Source: Deroplatys truncata (Eukaryota > Arthropoda > Insecta > Mantodea > Mantidae). Taken from it: 64,000 bases of DNA. Numbering within the stretch: the first letter of the stretch is position 1; each line of letters begins with the position of its first letter. Location of the stretch: NCBI GenBank assembly GCA_030765065.1, contig CM060978.1, positions 216,213,498 to 216,277,497 of the forward strand, written 5' to 3'. A program made the translations under genes and the position numbers. The notes beneath the pieces were generated by a model, which was not told the origin of the DNA, ran no database searches, and saw nothing but the letters and a program-made list of their open reading frames with translations. Positions 35,548 to 46,959 of the stretch are shown piece by piece.

Positions 35548-36480
35548 CATTGTATAGTCCCCCCACCATCACACGGACCTTTGCCATGGCTTGTGGTGAA
35601 GAAGTGCTACTTGGCTTGCATGCCAAAATCTTTATGATGAAGGTTTTCAAAGTTTTTTTTTTGTTTTTGTACCGGGCAGCAACTTACTAAAATAAGTATT
35701 TTTTTGAGCTGTGAACATTTTTGTTTCAGATGGGCAATTAATTTTTTCTGGAAAGATAAAATCCTGCAGTGTCATGAATTAAATATTTGGAAACTTTTGA
35801 GAAACAGATACTGTCTAAATTGTTATCTGCTGTTCTGTAATAAATAACAAAGGCGTGTATGTTGCTTGAGAATGACTCCAATATTTGTATAACATCCGGA
35901 ATGATGAAGCTAATTTTCTGAGTGATCACCAGTAACTATAAGTTCTTCCTGCTTTATTTGGGTTTTCAGATGCCTTAGGTAATTAGATTGCACTTTTACA
36001 ATGAAATTGTGTGATTTGAATTTTTTTAAATTCATTATGAAGTTATGCATGAAATTTGGAGGCATTGTTTTTATCAAGGTTATCTGTGCTCCGTCATTTT
36101 CCACTTCCTGTAGTTAATTTCATCTATTAAATTGGTCTGGAAAAGATTTGTCAATGTTTCTATCAGAACCGCATCTGTAGGGTATTTTTCGCACTTGTTG
36201 AAATAACAATCTGGTGACAGATCAAAGCATATTAGTTTATGCACCAAATCGCTAAGTTCTGTGCAGAAATTTTCACTCATGTTTGAGATTCTTGTGACTT
36301 ATGACCATTAATTTTGAGTTTTCACAAATCGTGTGCGCACACATTCATTGTGTGTCCCTGCTGCTCCTCCAAAACGCAATATTTAGGTGTTGGGTGCAAA
36401 TAGCAAAAATTCTATTTTAGTTCCTGGATTTCTGATTTTAATTTCCCTATAGAGTTCTTTAAAATTGGACAAAAGTAACC
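35548..36480 (-). pseudogene. Decayed copy of an unnamed arthropod repeat-encoded protein
   Basis: Minus-strand pieces in order. A FWRSSRDTQ-stop-MCAHTICENSKLM block lies at about 36370-36300, and DLVHKLICFDLSPDCYFNKC at 36250-36180. Then come MTEHRAQITLIKT-like and HNFIVKVQSNYLRHLKTQI pieces, followed by ELIVTGDHSEN near 35920. The end is NFENLHHKDFGMQ, then HFFTTSHGKGPCDGGGT near 35590. I recognise this as a multi-copy, generally uncharacterised invertebrate family with D-x-x-EN and ATSHGKxxCDGxGGT signatures, perhaps a DDE-type recombinase (inference). Several stops replace Trp codons. Confidence 0.6.
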
Positions 36481-37539
36481 TCTTCTGTTTTTTTTTAATT
36501 TATTTATTTATTTTGTCCTTCCTTTATGGACTTTACGTCTTTCATGCCTGCCATCATTCTGCTGATGTCATCTTAATAAAATCGTTTTACTATTCTAACA
36601 ATCATCTGGTGGATTATGTTGGTAGTTCCTGCCTAGTTAGACATAATGCCTTTTTGTCTGCATTAGCTCTACAGTATGTGCCATATCCCTAGATACACCA
36701 AACTCTGAGCACATTTTGTGTTTTACTCCGACTTTGGGGATGGCAGGTTATTATCATGTATTTTTCAGCTGCAGTGTTAATGCTTACAAATATATCTTTA
36801 AACTCAGAAATCATTTCATCATCATTTTTTTCAACAGGTTCAGTGTCCTGGCCACAGAAGCAATTTCCTTATCAAGTACGATTTAGTGCAAGACAATTTT
36901 AATTTGGAAATAGGGGATTCACCTAATGGAGTTAAAATTGTATTTAATGTACTCACAGTATCTCCAGGTTGGACATGTTTCAAGCGATACTGAGCCATAT
37001 GAGAAAGTTTTTTTTGATGGTAGCATCTTTATACTACAGACAACGGGCAGAATTTAACATGTTGCACTAACATCCCATATTCTTCCTAAGAAATAAAAAT
37101 GGAACAAAAATAAAGGTCCGTGTATATTTAACGATCATTTACATTTTTAAGTTACTTTCAAATTCAAGCAAGTAACTATTTATACAAAAATAAAACCTCA
37201 CATGAACCACGAGTCTTTTATCTTTCCTGAGATACTTTAGTTGCTTCTTGCAAATAAAGGATGTTCCACAAAATAATATGTTCTTGAATGTCCATCAGTC
37301 CAAACGCTAAAAACATTCAAGTGCTTCTCAAAGCCATAATATCAGTACAAAGAATCTTATGTTGTGGCATGTACATATTAACACAAAGGGTATTCATGTA
37401 TTACAGTATAAAAACACTGGAGATTCATATGTAAAAACTCTAAAATTTTGCATGGAATAACCCATGGTCATTATTCATATTATTTTGTTTTCAATTCAAA
37501 AAATTCGGTTATATACTGTTGCATTTCCCCATATAGTTA
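36481..37539. other. Unassigned intergenic sequence
   Basis: Probably includes the 3' UTR of the LINE that follows on the minus strand. Nothing specific is seen. Confidence 0.35.
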
Positions 37540-38397
37540 TTCCACATGAAAGAATTCAGTGAAAATAACTATAATATATGATCTTTCGTGTTTGCAAGTT
37601 TGTAACTTGTGCCAAGGACAGCATGTTGAAACAAATTTCAATTTTTAAATTTTCAAGATTTGAACCATTTAGAATAATTGAGATGTAATCAGCATAAAAT
37701 ATTGGATGTCCACTAACAGTGAGTGGGATAGCATTTGTGTATATTATGTAAAGTAGCATACCCAGTACAGAATATTGGGCATTAATACTTTTCCATCCCG
37801 TATGAATAGGGCCTACTTTACTTCCATATATTATTTTCTGTTTACAGTCTGCTAAATATGACTTGAATCATTTTAAGTTGATATATCTTATTCCATACTG
37901 GTGGAGTATACTTATTAGTATTTTGTGGTTTACACTATCAAATACTTTAGATATATCACAGATTAAGACAGCAGTTTGTCTGCTTTTGTCTAGATTTTTT
38001 TTATATTTTCTTAACAAAGTTCATAAGGGCAGAGCTAGTTGAAAAGTTTTTCCTAAATCCATGCTGTGAACTATAAGAATGTCTGCATTTTCAAGGTAAG
38101 CTAATAATCGCAAATGCACCATTTTCTTTAAAATTATTGAAAAAATAGAAAGTGTGATAATATTTTTTATTTCATATGCCCCAACTTTGTGAATTGGATG
38201 GATTATAACATATTTCATCCTTTCTGGAAAAACTCTGGTAAGGAGTGACTTGTTGTATAGCCAAGCAAGTGTCACTCTCAATTCTTCTTTGATCTTTTTT
38301 TTACTAGCATAGGTGGGATTTCATCCTATTCTTTTAATGTTTTTTACTTAGCTGCACATATCTTTTTTACTTCAAACAGTGAGACTGTCTAGATTGT
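37540..38397 (-). pseudogene. LINE-1 region: reverse transcriptase remnant
   Basis: The minus frames give YNKSLLTRVFPERMKYVII then HLRLLAYLENADIL (38281-38021). Next is a CDISKVFDSVNHKIL-like block (about 37950), then SVLGMLLYIIYTNAIPL and FYADYISIILNGSNLENL (37759-37600). These are RT motifs of a CR1/Jockey-type non-LTR element. The FADD active site reads YADY, so the polymerase is dead. It continues upstream into the endonuclease region at 39460-40517 and is interrupted by the SINE at 38399. Confidence 0.82.
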
Positions 38398-38398
38398 T

Positions 38399-38693
38399 GT
38401 CCTCTGTGGTGTAGTGGTTACCATGCTAGGCTCTAGTTCCTGAGGTTGCAGGTTCAAAACCCAGCAGAGGGCGATGGATTTTTTCAGGCATAAAAATCCT
38501 TAGCATGGCTTCCTTTGGAAGGGAAATAAAGCCAGTGGTCCCATGTCGTAGATTTACGGCATGTAAAAGAACCTCAAGCCTGATAAAGAGGCCTCCGAAC
38601 AAGATTACCTGTCTTTCATCCCCATTATAGAATGGGACGCTAAGGACCACAGCAGTTAAAGAGCGTCCATAAATAAAACTCAATTTAATTTTA
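38399..38693 (+). mobile_element. tRNA-derived SINE, family A, copy 2 (best preserved)
   Basis: tRNA-like head with A box TGGTGTAGTGGTTA (38407-38420) and B box GGTTCAAAAC (38451-38460). The central block follows: CCTTAGCATGGCTTCC and GGTGGTCCC-like CAGTGGTCCCATGTC. Then come TAGAATGGGACGCTAAGGAC and the tail CATAAATAAAACTCAA. Full length is about 295 bp. Inserted in the LINE between RT and endonuclease parts. Confidence 0.9.
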
Positions 38694-39459
38694 AACCCAA
38701 TGTAACCTAATACTCTGAAATGCTTTTCAGAACCGCTTTTCAAATTGTGTTACACTTGTAGCTATCCTATTCAACACTACCTCCAAGAACTATATTAATG
38801 GCAAATCATTCTTTTTTAAACATATTAAAATACACCTAACCTATTCCAAACTCACTGCAACTAAACTAACGATATAACCCTTTGAAATTTGCCACTACCT
38901 AACCTATATAAATCATAATATTAACATTAAGTATGCTTTATTATATTCCCTAATTGCATCCAGCCTAGTATCAAGCTATCAGAAATGATCTATATTATCA
39001 TGAAAGCCCACCACACTAATTAAATAAAAATTTTAGATTTTAGTATACACATAAACCAAATGGCATGCTCAAGAAAATTACAGCAGAAAGATTATTTTGA
39101 AGATCTAATGCTGAGTTTTCACCTAGGTGGCATGAAATTGTTATCAACCATATTAAATTGTTGACAAACTCCAGGTTAACTAACCTACAGTTACCAGCAT
39201 TTGTAGTATGGGGCACTGTGTTTAACCAACAGTTAGCAGTAACCACAAGTAGGGAAACCTCAGCTTTTAACTGTTATACAAGCCCTTAGAGGTTTTTACT
39301 CTCTGTGAAGCATCCTCTTACTCTTGCCTGAAAACCACATTGCGTGTTTATGCCAATCTAAATTAAAGGTATTTAGCATTCATTTACACGTAACCTTTGG
39401 AAAGCAACAGTTTTATGCCAATAGAAATTCTCAGAAAATCATTGTAGTTTTCATCTACA

Positions 39460-40517
39460 GTTTTTGTATTATTTAGTGGCCACTTTGGGTTAGCTAAATT
39501 TTCCTTAAACTTGGAGAAGTTTTGTTCACTAAAAACTCTCATTATTTTATAGTTATTTCTACTTTTAGCATTCTCTGTTTCTGTACAAATAAAGCTTTAG
39601 GATCAGGTAATCCTGTGCCCACTGTAAAGCACTGTTTTCTCTAAAAAGTGTATTAGTAATAGATTATCTCTACCAGTGGATGATGTGCTGGTTACTCATG
39701 TTTGTTCTCTTATATTGTAGATGAAACCGTGTTATTTGGGTATGGAAATTGCATTTTTTATTTCACATTTATTTTCCCTGAGTATATCTATATTCCAATT
39801 TGTAGCCATTATAATCTTTTTATTTCTTTCTTTACCTAGTTTATTCACTAGACCCTCCAGTTTGTGTAGGAATGTTTCTGATGTATGATGATAAGGTATC
39901 CTATAGAGAAAAATCACAATAACACAGATCATATAGCTCAATAACAAATTATTCAAATAAATAATCTTTAAAGGTTTTGAGATAATCTCTTTTTTTAGTT
40001 TCAGTACTTAAATTTTTGTTTATTAAAATGCATGATCCACCATGAGCTGTTGATTTTCTTGAGTAATAGTCCATCAAGATATATCATTCAATCTATTTAA
40101 GATATTTCTCTCTTCATTAGATAACCAGTGTTCAGTTAGACAGAAAATACTTATATTCAAATCTTTAATTTCATCTAAAACTTTTTCTAGAGCCTTTATT
40201 TTCAACTTGATACTTTGTATATTCAAACGTAATATTCAATCTGTTCAAATGGTCTGCAATTTTGCTCTTTTAATTTTAGAGCAGCGATTCTCATTGGTGA
40301 GGAATTTGTCTCTATTTACCTTTTGATTTTCTATACTTTGGATGACACCTTGCACAGGGATTAGTTTAACTGACCTTTACATGTTACATCTACTGCTTTA
40401 TCATTAGTTTTGCCCTAGGAAATAAGAGTTCTTAAAATTTAGATACAAGCCACGTGTGATCCAACTGGTTATTTACATTTATAGATACTGCTTTTAATGA
40501 ACTACAAGCGCATCTTA
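39460..40517 (-). pseudogene. LINE-1 region: AP endonuclease and EN-RT linker
   Basis: In minus-strand order. Near 40210-40030, motifs like IQSIKLKIKALEKVL and ISIFCLTEHWLSNEERNIL; TEHWL carries the catalytic Glu of the AP-endonuclease fold. Then FLYRIPYHHTSETFLHKLEG and KKIIMATNWNIDILR (39930-39780), where GDFN has become TNWN. Then a CIDNxFTN...SDH-like end near 39650-39610 and a NFSKFKENLANPKWPLNN linker near 39500. Several stops and frame changes. Same element as 37540-38397. Confidence 0.75.
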
Positions 40518-41705
40518 CGAGGGTCACTAGATATATAATTGGGATAACAAAATATGAATAGTCACAGAAACCTATTGTTTATCCCAGTTTCTCAAAGTAT
40601 TCTCCCTGGCACTGTATGCAGCATTCCATCCTCCGGAAGCATCCACCACTCAGTTTCTGGCACTGCAGATAACTCCTCTTTGTATGCAAAAACTGCTTCT
40701 TCAGAGGTAGAAAATCTGTGACCTCGAAGTCTTTTCTTCACCGTAGGGAACAGAAAGAAATCACATGGTGCCAGATCGGGACTATAGGGTGGATGAATCA
40801 TTGTTTTGCCTCAGTTCCTTGCAGAAACTCCATTGTGACATTAGCGGTGTGAGCTGATGCATTGTCATGATGCAGCAATGTGCCTCTTAGTCCTGTCTTT
40901 GGACGCTTTTCTTGGATTCTTTGAAACACTTTCAGAAGGCAAACTTCTGTGTACCATTTTGCAATAACAGTTTTCTGATTTTGGAGTACAACTGTTGCCA
41001 AGTGACCACTTGTGGAGAAGAAAGAAGCAACCATTTTCTTTCTGGCATTTCTTGCTCTCTTGACCTTGATGGGTGATTGGTCATCTGGGAATACCCAAAT
41101 GGAGGACTGGCATTTTGTTTAAGGGTCAAAGTGATAGATCCGTGTTTCGTCACCTGTAACAATATATGAAATATGGTGAGACTCTCCACAGTTAAATCTT
41201 TTCAACATTTCTTTGCACCATTCCACCCTATGGAACTTCAGTGCTTCGGATAAATTATGGGGCACCCATCTTGAAGAATTTTTTTTTACACGAAGGTGTT
41301 CATGAAGGATGGTTGAAACACTTGACAAATTAATCCCTAATGCCAACTCTATGTTCTTGTAGGTTAGTTTTGGAATGTTTTTGTCAGTCACCACTGTTGC
41401 CAGTTTGCCATTCTTCTCTTCATCTTTAAGAGATTGCCACCCCCTCTTAAATTCTGCAAACCAGTGGAACACAGGTGCACGTGACACAGCCCTCAAACGC
41501 TTAAGTGACTGCATTTCATTTAAGCATATTTGAAGTCGTGCGAAATCATTGCACGAAAATGCTCTCTCTGAATCTCCATTGCACTTGAAAAACAGTCCAC
41601 ACTTTCCGGACTTCAAATATAAACTGAGCAAAAATGAATGGCGCAACAATGCTTTCCCAAGGGTTAGCCAATTTTCCTGTCTCAGTACATATCTAGTGAC
41701 CCTTG
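40518..41705 (-). mobile_element. Mariner element inserted in the LINE
   Basis: Inverted ends AGGGTCACTAGATAT (left, from 40520) and the same read from the right end, flanked by TA at 40516-40517 and 41706-41707. 1188 bp with a transposase over most of its length. Confidence 0.92.
40592..41649 (-). pseudogene. Mariner DD34D transposase with two frameshifts
   Basis: Frame 41649-41119 has an N-terminal helix-turn-helix (LKRLRAVSRAPVFHWFAEF), the linker and the first Asp in SYIVTGDETRIYHF. Frame 41034-40798 has MVASFFSTSGHLATVVL and the second Asp in LLHHDNASAHTA. Frame 40801-40592 has YSPDLAPCDFFLFPTVKK with the third Asp. The three frames overlap in order and together span a nearly complete transposase, so the copy is fairly young. 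SETMAR/Mos1-like mariner subfamily. Confidence 0.88.
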
Positions 41706-41707
41706 TA

Positions 41708-42500
41708 TGTTGTCATTTACACATTTATGTACCATTTGGGAATATCATGCCTGTTTACAATGCTATTTATTGCCATAGTAGCATGCAGAAACTTTGTCAT
41801 AATGTTATCTGGACTAGATGACATTTTCTAGTTATTTGTACATATATGCAACACTACTACTTTGGCATTTTGTGGGAAACTATCACTAACACTTTGCTCA
41901 TTCACTTTTGCAGGCTTTATTACAGAGTCGTCCATCACTATCACATTTTGTTGTTTCTTTTACTTTGGTAATGTTTAGGTAAGGACAGTGCCATACAATC
42001 TGGAATTGTTCTTCTCAGTTTTATTTCCTCTTCTTTCCCCAAAAACATTGGTTGCAGAACTTCAAATCTATTACTTGTGGGGATTGCAGAAATTGGTGTA
42101 TTTTTCACTAGACTTGCAGACTGCATTGATGCCTTGGCTGATTTTTTGATCATCACTTTCATCCAGTCATTGTTGTTCCCTGTTTGTTCATAGAGATTTA
42201 CTTGCTCCATCAATTGTGCTTATAGTTCCTTGTTTTCTTTTCTTAATGTTTTTACTTCCTCTTGAACACATTTCAAGTCTTTATTAGTTATATTGATCAC
42301 AGTCTGTAGTGATGCTATGATTTCAGCATCACATGGTGCCTGCCATAAACCAAGAGAGTTTATCAGATTTCGATGTTTCGTATTTGTTGAATCTTTGCCT
42401 TTATTTTCCTGAGTTTCATTTGTACTTAAATTTCTTTATACTTTCGTTTCCCAATAATATGCCACCAACAACTGACAAGTTTCTGTTTTGCTTCATGTTA
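41708..42500 (-). pseudogene. LINE-1 region: ORF1 (coiled coil plus SGNH-like part)
   Basis: The minus strand has a likely coiled coil (ASLQTVINITNKDLKCVQ, then EEVKTLRKENKEL, about 42330-42220). Next is MEQVNLYEQTGNNNDWM and IPTSNRFEVLQPMFLG (42213-42040). Near 41870-41720 comes KVVVLHICTNN then SSPDNIMTKFLHATMAI, like the second half of an SGNH/GDSL esterase-type domain. It is cut by the mariner at 41705 and by the element at 42537. Confidence 0.6.
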
Positions 42501-42536
42501 ACACACGATTTCAAGTACATGTAGCACATCCATATA

Positions 42537-43849
42537 AAGGGTAGTTAAATTATATTCAAATCCATTTGCGGTCTCTCCTTTGCTACTCCTGTGCCAGGAC
42601 TTCGGACTGGCAATGCCCGCTTGAAAGTGCGCCAACGCCAACTCTCATTGGTATTGCTGCGTTAGGTTCAATCATTCAGTGTGCCTCTGTCATGCAGTAA
42701 ACATGGTGCGTCACGTATCTGTGGAAGAACGTGTGTTTATTTGTAAAGTTTACATCAAGCATGAATCTGCTCGCAGTGTGCACAGGGAGTTGAAAAGTTT
42801 CCTAACTCTGTGCCACCTGCAAGGTGAACCATACATGCGATCGTAAATAAATTTGAAGCTTAGAGTTCAGTGTTCGACAAGAAACATTCGAGAAAGAGGT
42901 CAGTGTTAACTGAAAATAAACTGGATGACATTGGTGCAGCTTTGGAGCATTCGCCTCAAAAATTGCTGAAAAAACTAGTGCAGCAAACAGGTGAATCTCG
43001 ATCTTCTGTGAAAAATGCTACACGTTTGTTGAAACTGCAGCCCAATCGCTAGACACAAGTGCAAGCGTTAAAGCCAAAAGATCCCGCTAAACATGTGAAT
43101 TAATCTAACTGGCTTTTCCAATCCATAGAAAGGGATTTCATTGACTTACAGCTTTTGTTTTTCACTGATGAATCTTGGTTTCATCTAAATGGACGTATGA
43201 ATACTCACAACAGTCGATACTGGGCTTCAGAAAAACCTGTGCTACTGGATGAAATGCCTCATTATGATCAGAAAATTGGAGTGTGGTGTGCGATAAGTGC
43301 TAGAAGAATAATAGGGCCCATATTCTTTGATGAAACAAATGCAGAACGATATCAGAGGTTAATTCTGAAGCCATTTTGCAATCAGTTGACAGAAGAAGAG
43401 AAATCATATGGTTGGTTCCAGCAAGATTCTGCAACAGCACATACGACTGCCGAATCATTACATGCAATAAGAGAGGCATTTGATGACAGAATAATTAGTG
43501 TTCATTTGTGGCCCCCTCGTTCTCCTAACCTAACGAGTTGTGATTTTTATATATGGGGTTCTTTAAAAGACAAAGTGTATCGTTTGAATGCTTGCACACT
43601 ACAGGAACTTAGAGAAAACATTGTGCAAGAAATCACAAGAATTCCTGCTGCTGAGCTTTGGAGAGTGAGCGAGAATACTTACACGAGATATGCTGCGTGT
43701 TTGAGAGCAGAAGGTCAACATTTCCAGCATTTATTATAAGGTAAAGATTTTAGTCTGTCTCTGCCTATGTAATTTCACCGGAGACTGCTGGCTGTCTTGT
43801 GCAGTAGAGAGAGGCCATGAGTGGGTTTGAATATAATTTAACTACCCTT
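42537..43849 (+). mobile_element. Tc1/mariner-superfamily element (DUF4817-type transposase)
   Basis: Inverted ends of about 26 bp, AAGGGTAGTTAAATTATATT and its complement, are flanked by TA (42535-42536 and 43850-43851). 1313 bp, full length. Inserted in the 5' part of the LINE. Confidence 0.94.
42704..43739 (+). pseudogene. Transposase with 38-residue D-D spacing, N-terminus frameshifted
   Basis: ATG 42704 gives MVRHVSVEERVFICKVYIKH, the start of the DUF4817-like helix-turn-helix, then frameshifts. 42870-43052 continues with VFDKKHSRKRSVLTENKLDD. From 43155 a long intact frame (194 codons) has FFTDESWFHLNGR with the first Asp, then GVWCAISARRIIGP. The second Asp is in WFQQDSATAHTT and the third in WPPRSPNLTSCDFYIWGSLK, ending AEGQHFQHLL. 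Between the second and third Asp I count 38 residues, not the 34 of mariner/Tc1. The catalytic half is intact; the DNA-binding half is broken by at least one frameshift and a stop. Confidence 0.88.
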
Positions 43850-43851
43850 TA

Positions 43852-44084
43852 TCTTCATCATTTATGTTTTTTATGTCGACATTAGCACACTTTTCATGAA
43901 TAAATAAAAAAAAACTATCACATCTTATTCCTTTTAGAAACTCTCTTCATACAGTATTTAAATTTGTTTCCACTGAATTTTATCTTTTCTTGAGAGTTTC
44001 TATCATTAATGTAAATTTGCCACGCCATCTGTACATACGTACACACACCTGTGTAAAAGAACAGTTATCATTGATTGACCTAGT
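43852..44084. other. Probable 5' continuation of the LINE, unassigned
   Basis: No coding match; it has an A-rich run at 43896-43915. Confidence 0.3.
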
Positions 44085-44340
44085 TAGTGGCTACTATGAA
44101 GCCACGACATTGTAAGTCACCATTGAGGTCATTTCAAAATGAATTTGAGATCTCCTTGTGGTTTTCTAGGAAAACTACGAGTCATTTGGGGAATTTAATG
44201 TTGTGCGAGTATGTTGCCATGCTAGCTCATTTGATAAGAGCAACCGAATGGAGATTGGAGCATCTGCAGTTCAAATCTCCCGGCTAAGGCATTGAGTTGT
44301 TCAGTCTAATTCTATCTTTGATTTAAATACTTCAAAAAGT
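44085..44340 (+). mobile_element. tRNA-containing repeat, family B, copy 2
   Basis: Shares CAAAATGAATTTGAGATC and TTGGGGAATTTAATGT, then a tRNA-like module (TAGCTCATTTGATAAGAGC, B box AGTTCAAATCTCC), with the minus-strand copy at 33815-34045. The 3' part (GTTCAGTCTAATTCTATCTTT) also matches. Confidence 0.75.
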
Positions 44341-45214
44341 TATTCAGCATTTGAGCTACACATTCCTAGTATGCATATCTACTGATTGACCATGGGGGAG
44401 ACCCAGAAAATTTTCAAATGAATTCATAAATTAACTGCAGTAAACTGTTTAGGAAGCGTTTTTAGCACTATGTTTGAAGTATTGAGTGTTTTTCCACTAC
44501 AAAATTTGAAACATTTACCTCCATTTGTAAAAAACAAAACTTATGAAAAGTTTACGGCATTTACTTTTCCTGAAATTGTTGACTGTGAAGCATCAACATG
44601 AGTTTCATAATGTTGCACTTTTGGTAATTTTCTGAACATAGGGGCCAGCAATCAATAAATACCTGCATTAGTTCATATAGATAACTAAAAAAATCACTAG
44701 TTTTTGATCTTTGGTAGCTCTTGTAACACTGGTTTTACATCTTGTAGCACTCCCACAACTCATTTGTAAAGAGTTATAAAAGATTGTGTGTGTGTGTTTT
44801 TTTTGTTTTGAGATAAATTTAAATGTGATAGAATGCGATAATAGACCAACAGAACAAATTCCACTCAAGGTGTAAAATGAATCTTTGTACTCCAGTATTT
44901 ATTTTATATAGGGTATATCGAATTAGATTAGATCAAGTTAGTTGGACCAGTATATTCAGCAATTCTTGTTTGCAATGTTTTAGTATTTAAGTGACATGCT
45001 ATCCCACCTAGAGGATTGTTGATTTTTAAAAATGCTTATTATTTTGTGAATTTCAACAGCATTTGTCTCTTGCAAATACATGCTATTCATAACAGTTTTG
45101 TCTAGTGTTTTTACTGCCTATGTTGTTAATTATAAAATTACTATTAGAGTTTAGAAAGAAGGCGTTAAATAATTTGCAGATTTTGGAAGGTTCATGTATC
45201 TCTGTCTTAGCTTA
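44341..45214. other. Mostly unassigned; right part possibly LINE RT debris
   Basis: The minus-strand reading near 45000-45200 looks like continuation of the LINE linker, but no motif is decisive. Confidence 0.3.
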
Positions 45215-45660
45215 GTCTTATGTTTGAGTGTTTACACATTTGGGGCTTAACTCACTTTTTATAATATTCCACACTGGTTTTGTAGTATTATTGGAATTTG
45301 TTATTTTCATCCCTATATGTTCTGCTTTTAGATTAAGCAGCACTTTCATGTATTTTGATTTATACTTATAGGTATTACTGTGAGCACTCAGATTGGTGGT
45401 TTGGAGGAATCCACACATACTTTTTATTTTATTTTTTAAATTCAGTAGTTCAGGTGGCAAAGTTAATTTGTCAATTGTTTGACGTTGAACTGATCTTCAT
45501 CAAAGTGGAAAGTAAATTTGTGCACAAAAATCTTCCATTTTTCATGTGTATTGCATGCATTATGTACTTCTGCCCATTCCTCTGTAGCAAGTAGATGTTT
45601 CAGATTATCTAGGTTATATTTTCGTGTATCCCTAACATAATTATATATACTTCTATAGAT
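45215..45660 (-). pseudogene. LINE-2 fragment: EN-RT linker
   Basis: The minus frames encode YNLDNLKHLLATEEWAEV, then KWKIFVHKFTFHFDE, then the frame 45460-45218 with MPPELLNLKNKIKSMCGF and a VWNIIKSELSPK end. This is the segment between endonuclease and reverse transcriptase in CR1/Jockey-type LINEs, related to the element at 37540-42500. No endonuclease is found between it and the ORF1 part at 45960, so it is internally deleted. Confidence 0.6.
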
Positions 45661-45669
45661 TTTATCATG

Positions 45670-45922
45670 CTAGCCTCCGGTTCCCGGTTGTGGGTTCAAA
45701 CCTGGCAGAGGACAATCGATTTTTTCAGGTGTAAAAATCCTTAGCATGGCTTCCTTCAGAAGAGAAGTAGATTTATGGCACGTAAAGGAACCTCAAGCGC
45801 GATAAAGAGGCCTCTGAGCAAAGTTATCGGTCTTTCACGCCCAATATAGAATGGGATGCTAAGGACTACAGCTGTTAAAGAGCATCCATAAATAAAACTC
45901 AATTTAATTTTTTATAGCTTTT
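45670..45922 (+). mobile_element. tRNA-derived SINE, family A, copy 3 (5' damaged)
   Basis: Lacks the A-box part. It keeps B box GGTTCAAACC, the CCTTAGCATGGCTTCC core with a deletion across the GGTGGTCCC block, and the CATAAATAAAACTCAA tail. Confidence 0.85.
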
Positions 45923-45959
45923 ACTTGTTTTGGTGGATAGAGTTACTGTGCATGCTGTT

Positions 45960-46775
45960 TTTATCGTCATAGGATGAGTATGAATTTACATTTTATTATT
46001 CAATGCTATCTGCATTTCCAGTTAAGCACAGGGTTTTTGACTGATGGTGATTGTTATTTTCTCTGAGAGCTGTGAACTTAAGTACCTCTTCCTTTGTTTT
46101 TTGAAATGTAAGCCATGCATAGTATGGTTCTCACGCCTGAGATTGCTGATGTGCACTATATTCACATTTGAGTACACTGAACAGATTAATTTCATCTTTT
46201 TATTTATTTCAGATTTCTATGTTAACACCTAAATTATAGTTCAAATCATACCTGTTAGGAATGTTCACCACTATTATGTCCATTTTCTCCATGTTCTCTC
46301 TTTGCAGAACTTGATTTTTAGAATGTTTATGGCACTGTTTGCCTCATTTTTGTACATCATGTAAACCAGCCATAATAATTTTCACCTTTTTTCCCACTGT
46401 TCTCACTTTGCTAGATATATTTGCTGTAGCATCTCGAGTTGTTCATTGAGCTTCACAAAACCTACAATTTTACTGTTAGTAATGTTTTCATATATTTTCT
46501 GCACAAGGCTCTTGCATGGCTATCTCCCAAAAAAAAAACTGTGATTTTTCTTGCTCTTTCTACTTGATTTGTTTTCTTTGGTAGATTTCACTCAAAGTTT
46601 TTCTATCACTGGATGAGTTACCTCTTCTTCATTTGTTGTTAGTGAATTTGTTTCCCAGTCATGAACGCATGCTGTATAGTGGCATTGTTTGATTTTCTGG
46701 TGTGTGTTGTTTCCATCCTGCTTCAGGTTTGATTTGGCTTTTTAAGTGTACATTTCCTGTCATGAGTTATTTCCA
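45960..46775 (-). pseudogene. LINE-2 fragment: ORF1 with SGNH-type hydrolase motifs
   Basis: Minus-strand reading with frame changes gives GDSHARALCRKYMKT near 46530-46480 (SGNH block I, catalytic Ser), a MDIIVVNIPNRYDLNYN-type block near 46290-46240, and a degraded C-terminal block near 46020 where the catalytic His would lie. ORF1 proteins of some CR1-type insect LINEs carry such an esterase-like domain. Internal stops abound, so it is inactive. Confidence 0.5.
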
Positions 46776-46959
46776 AGCATGCTCCATTCAGCTCTTTATT
46801 TAGTATATTATCATGTGTAGTAACTTGATGCATTCATTCTTGCATCATGTCATTGTTGTACAGTTTTCATTTGTTTGATTTGTGGCTTTTAACCCCTCTC
46901 TGCAGTTGACAAATACATACATAAAACTTCCACTGCTTGACTTGGCTTAGCACTGATAG

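Noticed and set aside
38399..38475. Possible functional tRNA gene
   Set aside because: A and B boxes are present, but the cloverleaf is imperfect and the same sequence with a conserved body and tail recurs four times. It is a SINE head.
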